From: JAEUHO01 sp046350655
GTDB lineage: Bacteria; Planctomycetota; PLA2; JAEUHO01
DNA: 64,000 nucleotides
NCBI GenBank assembly: GCA_046350655.1
Contig: JAXMAB010000004.1
Coordinates: 1,054,001 to 1,118,000, forward strand
Reading direction: 5' to 3'
Shown: one piece after another, positions 59,777 to 64,000 of the stretch
Position numbering within the stretch: position 1 is the stretch's first letter
How the letters are laid out: every line of letters starts with the position of its first letter
Program-made: the position numbers and the translations under genes
The notes under the pieces: generated by a model
Database searches by the model: none
What the model saw: only the letters and a program-made list of their open reading frames with translations
What the model was told of the DNA's origin: nothing

Positions 59777-61552
59777 TCAGCGCGCCGCGGGCACGAGCGT
59801 CGAGAAGTGCAGCGTCGGCCCGGGCAGGACGTCGGCCACGGCCTCGTCCACGTACCCCTCGAGGTGCAGGAAGAGGTCGAGCGCCCGCGGCGGGAGGTCG
59901 TCCACGACGAGCGACCCGTTCGCGTCGGTCACCCACGGCCCGCGGTCGGGGTCCGCGGGCGGCGGCGGGCTGCCCGCGGCGTCGGGACGCTCGACCGAGC
60001 GCACCGCGACGCCGGGCAGCGGCACGCCGTCGGGGTCCTCGACGACCAGGTGGAGCCGGGCGCCGCGCGCCAGGCGCACCTCGACCGAGGTCTCCTCGTC
60101 GGCGCGCGTCGTCGCGTCCACCGCGCTCCACGCGTGGCCGGTCGTGTGCGCATGGACGTCCACGCGCCCGACGGGGAGGCCCTCGAGCCGGGCCACGCCG
60201 TCGGCGTCGGTCGCCGCCTGGCGCCGCACCTGCGTGTCGCCCACGCGCACCAGCGCCACCACGCGCGCGGCGGCCGCCGGATGCCCGTCCGCGTCGCGGA
60301 CCCGCACCGCGACGCGCCCCGCGGGCGCGAGCGCGAGCTCGGTGCGCGCGGCGCCGTCGCCGGGCGCGAGCCGCCCCGTCGCCGGGGCCGTGCCGTCGCC
60401 CTCGGCGACGACGGTGACCTCGCGATCCGTCGGGACGGGCAGGACGACGTCGCCGTTCGCGTCGGTCGTGCCCGTCGTCGAGAGGCGCGCCGCGTCGGCC
60501 GGCTCCGCGCCGGGCTCGGCGTTCCACCGCGCCTCGACGCGGGCGCCGGCGGCCGGCGCGCCGCGCGGGTCGCGGACGCGCACGGCGAGCGGGCGCCCCG
60601 GCGGCAGGACCGTGCGCTCCCCGAGCGAGGCGAGCGGCACGGAGACCGGCGGGCGGCCCGGCGCCTCGATCTCGAGCCGGCCCGTGGCGACGAGGTCGGT
60701 CGGCAGCGCGGTGTTCAGCGCATCGAACCCCTCGTCGCGCGCGAGCGCGCGCGGCGGACCGCCCAGCGGGCGGATGCGGAGCGTGGACGGCCGGAGGCCC
60801 GCGCCGCCGGGCGCGACGAAGCTCGTCGCGACGGGGACGCGCCGCACGAGCACGACCTCCAGCGGGCCGGGCGCGTCGAGGTGCGCGTAGAGGCAGGCGT
60901 CCACGTGGTCCGCGGACGACGCGCAGACCTTCACGAGCGGCGACGCCCCGCGCGGGACGCGGAGCCGCCCGTCGGCGTCCGCCTGCCCGACGGACTCGTG
61001 ACCGGCCGACTCCCAGCGGACCTGCGCGCCGGCGATCGGCCCGCGCTCGTCCTTCACCACGACGGTCCGGCCGTCGCCGGGCGGCGGTCGCGGCCCGACC
61101 GCGGCGGCCGGGAACGCGACCCGCAGCGACGGGGGCGCGACCCGCGGGACGCCGTGCCGGACCTCCGCCGCGCCGAGCCGCACCGCCAGCTCGTCGTCGG
61201 CGGGGCCGGCGGACACCTCGAGCGGGGTGGTGGCGTCGGTGCCCGCCGCCCGCGACGCGACGGCGCCGCCGAGCCGCACGCTCGCGTCCGCGGGCGCCGA
61301 ACCGGCCGGGGGCGCGACGACGACGGCGACGCGACGCCCGGCCGGCTTCGGCGGGGCGATCGGGCCTCCCGGGACGACCCGGTCCGGGGCCGGCGTGGTG
61401 CCCGACGCGACGGGGCGCGAGCCGCGGTCGCCGCCGCCCCCGGGCCAGACCCCGGGCAGGAAGCGGTTGAGCTCCAGCAGGAACGCGATCAGGAGCGCGA
61501 GGATCACGACGACGAGGAGTCGTCCCGGGCGGAAGCGTTTGCGGTCGGCCAC
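59777..61552 (-). CDS. Membrane-anchored carboxypeptidase-regulatory-like repeat protein
   Basis: A 591-residue protein with a short basic cytoplasmic stub, one transmembrane helix (about 12-30) and about five beta-sandwich repeats (for instance GVARLEGLPVGRVDVHAH and GSLVVDDLPPRALDLFLH). It is the fourth protein of this class in the window. The GTG start lies 6 nt after a TAGGCT box. Confidence 0.8.
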   Translation of the reverse strand: MADRKRFRPGRLLVVVILALLIAFLLELNRFLPGVWPGGGGDRGSRPVASGTTPAPDRVVPGGPIAPPKPAGRRVAVVVAPPAGSAPADASVRLGGAVASRAAGTDATTPLEVSAGPADDELAVRLGAAEVRHGVPRVAPPSLRVAFPAAAVGPRPPPGDGRTVVVKDERGPIAGAQVRWESAGHESVGQADADGRLRVPRGASPLVKVCASSADHVDACLYAHLDAPGPLEVVLVRRVPVATSFVAPGGAGLRPSTLRIRPLGGPPRALARDEGFDALNTALPTDLVATGRLEIEAPGRPPVSVPLASLGERTVLPPGRPLAVRVRDPRGAPAAGARVEARWNAEPGAEPADAARLSTTGTTDANGDVVLPVPTDREVTVVAEGDGTAPATGRLAPGDGAARTELALAPAGRVAVRVRDADGHPAAAARVVALVRVGDTQVRRQAATDADGVARLEGLPVGRVDVHAHTTGHAWSAVDATTRADEETSVEVRLARGARLHLVVEDPDGVPLPGVAVRSVERPDAAGSPPPPADPDRGPWVTDANGSLVVDDLPPRALDLFLHLEGYVDEAVADVLPGPTLHFSTLVPAAR

Positions 61553-61558
61553 GGGGTC

Positions 61559-61564
61559 AGCCTA
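61559..61564 (-). promoter_or_regulatory. -10 box TAGGCT, leaderless start
   Basis: TAGGCT ends 6 nt before the GTG at 61552 on the minus strand. Confidence 0.6.
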
Positions 61565-61598
61565 CCGCAGCCCTCCGGGCCGCACCCGCGCCGACGGG

Positions 61599-62042
61599 CT
61601 ACTTCGCGCGCTTCGACGTCCGGGCCGACTTCGGCTTCAGCCCGCGGCCGGCGAGCATCTTGCGCACGCGGGCCGCGCGCTGGGCGGGCGTCATCGCGTC
61701 CCAGTGGGCCTTGATCGACGCCTTCAGCTTCGCGCTCCGCGCCGACGGCGGGCCCTTCTTCTTGGGCTTCGGCTTGAGGCCCCGCGCGGCCAGCATCTTC
61801 TTGATGCGGGCGGCGCGCTGCTTCGGGGACATCGTGTCCCAGTGGGCCTTGATCGAGCGCGAGAGCCTCGCGCCCTTGTCGCCGACGACCTCGCCCTTCG
61901 CCGCGACCGCCATGCCGACGGAACGAGCGGCCGAGGATGCCTCACGCGTCGCGGTCGCGGCGACCGACGTCACGAGGCGCGAGACGGCGGTGACGAGGTC
62001 ACGGAGCGAGGCGGCGACGGCGGCGGGAAGATGAGGTTTCAT
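61599..62042 (-). CDS. Basic protein with two tandem KAHW repeats
   Basis: A 147-residue protein. The first third is an Ala/Ser/Arg-rich helix. Two near-identical 33-residue units follow (SIKAHWDTMSPKQRAARIKK and SIKAHWDAMTPAQRAARVRK, each continuing MLAxRGLKPK), ending in a Lys-rich tail. The charge and repeat pattern suggest a DNA-binding modular motif of the kind seen in NUMOD3-like segments, but I do not recognise the protein. The ATG lies 7 nt after TACACT, so it is probably leaderless. Confidence 0.75.
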   Translation of the reverse strand: MKPHLPAAVAASLRDLVTAVSRLVTSVAATATREASSAARSVGMAVAAKGEVVGDKGARLSRSIKAHWDTMSPKQRAARIKKMLAARGLKPKPKKKGPPSARSAKLKASIKAHWDAMTPAQRAARVRKMLAGRGLKPKSARTSKRAK

Positions 62043-62049
62043 TCGATCG

Positions 62050-62055
62050 AGTGTA
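62050..62055 (-). promoter_or_regulatory. -10 box TACACT, leaderless start
   Basis: TACACT ends 7 nt before the ATG at 62042 on the minus strand. Confidence 0.6.
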
Positions 62056-62101
62056 GACCCGTGCACGAGTCGGACACTCGAAAGGATGAACCGACGGCGA
62101 C

Positions 62102-62112
62102 CGGGCCTCGCG
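62102..62112 (-). repeat. CGCGAGGCCCG dispersed repeat core
   Basis: Exact core copy in minus orientation, upstream of the basic repeat protein gene and downstream of the thioredoxin-like gene. Confidence 0.7.
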
Positions 62113-62258
62113 TCGGCGGCCCGCGGCCGCGTCCCGACGGACGGCGGCCCTAACGGATGCGGAACGCGTCCGAGGCGCGGCCGGACCGGCGGCCGACGCC
62201 GGGCGGCGGGAGCCCCGACCCCCTCGAAGGGGGATCGTCGTCGGCCGCGGGTCGATCG

Positions 62259-63521
62259 TCAGCGGCTGCGGAAGAGCGGCGCCCAACGGCTGCCGCGGAA
62301 GCGCGCGTACGCGTCGCGGCGGAGCATGTCGGCGGTGGCCGCGTTGGCGGACGCGCCGGCGATCTGCTGGAGGACCTTCATGGCCTCCTGGCCGCGGACC
62401 GCGTCGACCGACGCGGGGTGGATCGTGCCGGCGAGCTCGCGGGCGAGCGCCTCGAGGAGGCGCAGCGCCGCGTCGGGCCGCTGGTCGCCGGCGTACCGCT
62501 CGGCGTCGTTCATGGTGCGCGCGACCCACTGGTTCGCGCGGTCCACGAGCGCCGACATCTCGGCGCCGTCCGGGACCGACGGCTCGCGCGCGTCCTCGGC
62601 GATGCGGAGCACCTCGCCCCACTGCTCGCGGACGGCCGCGGCGCGGGCGCGCTCGATCGGGGTCGCGGCGCGCACGGCCGCCGGCGACTTCGGGGCCGGC
62701 GCGGGCGCGGGCGCGACGAACGGCGCGGGCTTGGGCGTCGCGGGGGCCGGCGCGACGAACGGCGCGGGCTTCGGCGTCGCGGGCGCGGGCGCCGCGAACG
62801 GCGTCGCCTTGGGCGCGACCGGCGCGGGGGCGGCGTACGGCATCGGCGCCGGCGTCGCGGGGGTCGGCGCGGGCAGGACGAACGGGGTCGGCTTCGGCGG
62901 CGCCGGCGGCGGCACGACGGCCGGCGCGGGCGGCGCGACCTTCGGAGTGGGCGCGGGCGGCGGGGGCGTCGGGGCCGGACGCGGCGCCGGGTTCACGTAC
63001 GGCGTCGGGGCCGGGCGGACGGGCGCCGGGGCCGCGGCGGGGGCCAGCCGGCGGCAACGCTCCTCGGCGATGGCGAGGTGCTGCATCACCGCGCCGGGCG
63101 TCGTCGAGCCGTACCAGCCCGTGACCCAGCGCAGGTCGGCCGTCACGAAGCCGCACAGCGGCAGCATCGTCGCGCCGGGCAGGCTCTGCTCGAGGAGCGA
63201 CTTGCACGGCGACCCGTCGTCGTCGCAGTCGTCGGCGAACCCGACGGCCACGGCGTTCATCCGCGAGCGGATCGGCTCCTGCGGGATGATGTTCGACACG
63301 AGGCGCCGGCACTGGCTGCACTGCAGCCGGCCCGACTCGATGAAGATCAGCTTGTTCGACGCGCGCGCGACCTGCTGCGCCTCGGACAGCGAGCGGTACC
63401 ACACGAGGGCGCCGTTGTCGGCGAAGTAGGGGTGGGCGCCGCCCGCGGCGTGCGCGGGAGCGGGGACGACACAGGCGGCCGACGCGACGACGATCGCGGC
63501 GAGCCAAGCGCGGCGGTTCAA
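62259..63521 (-). CDS. Secreted thioredoxin-like protein with Pro-rich repeats
   Basis: A 420-residue protein with a signal peptide (residues 1-25, AHA). A thioredoxin-like domain follows (about 35-150) with NKLIFIESGRLQCSQCRRL (C-x2-C in an LQCSQC context). Next is a 130-residue Pro/Ala region with repeats of the form KPAPFVAPAPATP, and a C-terminal helical domain ending FRGSRWAPLFRSR. The C-x2-C suggests a redox role outside the cytoplasm. The start is TTG, supported by GGGAGGG about 8 nt upstream. The last 20 residues resemble the end of the next gene upstream. Confidence 0.8.
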   Translation of the reverse strand: MNRRAWLAAIVVASAACVVPAPAHAAGGAHPYFADNGALVWYRSLSEAQQVARASNKLIFIESGRLQCSQCRRLVSNIIPQEPIRSRMNAVAVGFADDCDDDGSPCKSLLEQSLPGATMLPLCGFVTADLRWVTGWYGSTTPGAVMQHLAIAEERCRRLAPAAAPAPVRPAPTPYVNPAPRPAPTPPPPAPTPKVAPPAPAVVPPPAPPKPTPFVLPAPTPATPAPMPYAAPAPVAPKATPFAAPAPATPKPAPFVAPAPATPKPAPFVAPAPAPAPKSPAAVRAATPIERARAAAVREQWGEVLRIAEDAREPSVPDGAEMSALVDRANQWVARTMNDAERYAGDQRPDAALRLLEALARELAGTIHPASVDAVRGQEAMKVLQQIAGASANAATADMLRRDAYARFRGSRWAPLFRSR

Positions 63522-63734
63522 AGCCGGACCCTCCCGGGGCGCAGGACGGGCGCCCTCCCGTCACGGGGGTCGAGCGACGGTGGGGGCGGAGTATGGCCCT
63601 CCCGACCGACATTCGACGCTCGCGTCGGACGCGCTCGCGGAGAGGCTGCGAACCTCCCCCCTCCGCAGGTCGGTTCCGGCTCCTCCACCCTTGAGGCGGG
63701 AGCGCGCGGAACGGCGGGAAACGGCTCGATGCCC

Positions 63735-63750
63735 GGGACCGCGAGGCCCG
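63735..63750 (+). repeat. Dispersed repeat arm GGGACCGCGAGGCCCG
   Basis: Full 16-base left arm followed by GCGGCCGT and a decayed right arm starting CGGGCC. Confidence 0.75.
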
Positions 63751-63789
63751 GCGGCCGTCGGGCCACAGGGCCCCCCCCGGAAACGCACA

Positions 63790-63823
63790 GGGCCGCGCGG
63801 GGCCGAAGGACCCCGCGCGGCCC
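63790..63823 (-). terminator. Hairpin terminator of the last gene
   Basis: Perfect 13-bp stem GGGCCGCGCGGGG/CCCCGCGCGGCCC with an 8-nt loop, 19 bp after the minus-strand stop at 63843. Only a weak T-rich stretch (GTTTCC) follows in that direction. Confidence 0.65.
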
Positions 63824-63842
63824 GCGTGCGACGGACGCCGCG

Positions 63843-64000
63843 ATTACTCGAACAGGACGCTCCAGCGCGTGCCGCGGTAGGTCGTCCGGGCGACCTCGAG
63901 CATCTTCGCGCGCTCGGCGGCCGGCGTCGCGTCGATGCGGCGGGCGAGGTCCACGGCGCGCTCGCCGCGCTCCGCCTCGGCGGCGACCGGGCCGGTCGGC
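63843..64000 (-). CDS. C-terminal fragment of a paralog of the thioredoxin-like protein (5' end outside window)
   Basis: The last 51 codons of a gene that enters from beyond the window. They are Ala/Arg/Glu-rich helix followed by YRGTRWSVLFE and a TAA stop. The ending matches the FRGSRWAPLFRSR end of the neighbouring protein at 62259-63521, so the two are probably tandem paralogs. Confidence 0.6.

Larger units (their letters stand above)
63522..63842. other. Intergenic region with repeat copy and terminator
   Basis: 321 bp between two same-strand genes. It contains the Shine-Dalgarno leader of the thioredoxin-like gene, a repeat arm at 63735-63750 and the hairpin terminator at 63790-63823. 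No coding frame stands out. Confidence 0.6.

Overview
The window is a gene-dense chromosomal stretch of very high G+C (roughly three quarters by eye) with about 50 protein genes, one tRNA and no rRNA, prophage, insertion sequence or CRISPR array that I can recognise. The gene content points to a bacterium with a large secreted/surface proteome. It includes an ECF sigma factor fused to carboxypeptidase-regulatory-like repeats, several more giant proteins of that repeat class, a formylglycine-generating-enzyme-like lipoprotein, clan CD peptidases (TPR-CHAT and C11), SemiSWEET, SPFH, and NtrC-type regulators. This mix fits Planctomycetota best. Myxococcota or Acidobacteriota remain possible, because no phylogenetic marker gene is present. 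The taxon is inference.

Layout. 1-7.8 kb: anti-sigma-like zf-HC2 fragment, tRNA-Phe, small membrane proteins, FGE-like lipoprotein, and a PspF-like activator divergent from an SPFH protein. 7.8-13 kb: large Gly-rich surface lipoprotein, SemiSWEET, dUTPase, CBS/universal stress pair. 13.2-17 kb: a three-gene operon joined by GTGA overlaps (NtrC-type regulator, protoglobin-coupled kinase, pseudo-receiver/PAS kinase). 17-25 kb: small basic protein with a strong terminator, DUF6941-like and roadblock-like proteins, a repeat-rich intergenic hot spot, a secreted protein ending in an L7/L12-type domain, an amino-sugar-kinase/RapZ fusion with a MurU-like nucleotidyltransferase, a GNAT enzyme and membrane proteins. 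25-36 kb: EamA transporter, M61-like peptidase, secreted TPR-CHAT peptidase with a small membrane partner, a divergent C11 peptidase, adenylate cyclase with an extracytoplasmic helical domain. 36-45 kb: MsrB lipoprotein, aquaporin, the sigma-factor/surface-repeat fusion, a DUF3482 GTPase/DUF2868 pair. 45-57 kb: MtnA, class II aldolase and MTA phosphorylase (a complete MTA-to-DHAP shunt), two giant surface proteins, a short CDP-alcohol phosphotransferase, flippase and GGDEF protein. 57-64 kb: CutA, AsnB, another surface protein, a basic repeat protein and two thioredoxin-like/tail paralogs.

Two genome-style features stand out. First, many genes have a TANNNT box only 6-9 nt before the start codon and no Shine-Dalgarno sequence, so leaderless mRNAs look common. 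In contrast, operon-internal genes are joined by GTGA/ATGA overlaps or have GGAGG. Second, an 11-mer core CGCGAGGCCCG (and its complement) occurs about 33 times, mostly between genes and sometimes as perfect 16-bp palindromes. Two other hairpin families (apical loop CTACGAC near 19 kb; GGTTCCGCC stems near 37 kb) also occupy intergenic space.

The best candidates for undescribed biology are the membrane-tethered sigma factor (38160-42434), the CHAT/C11 peptidase neighbourhood (27667-33636), the secreted L7/L12-domain protein with duplicated Cys motifs (19301-20596), the globin two-component operon (13216-17038), and the dispersed hairpin families. Two genes (33850-36032 and 42341-43876) have 3' ends that look like single-base indels in the assembly or recent frameshifts.
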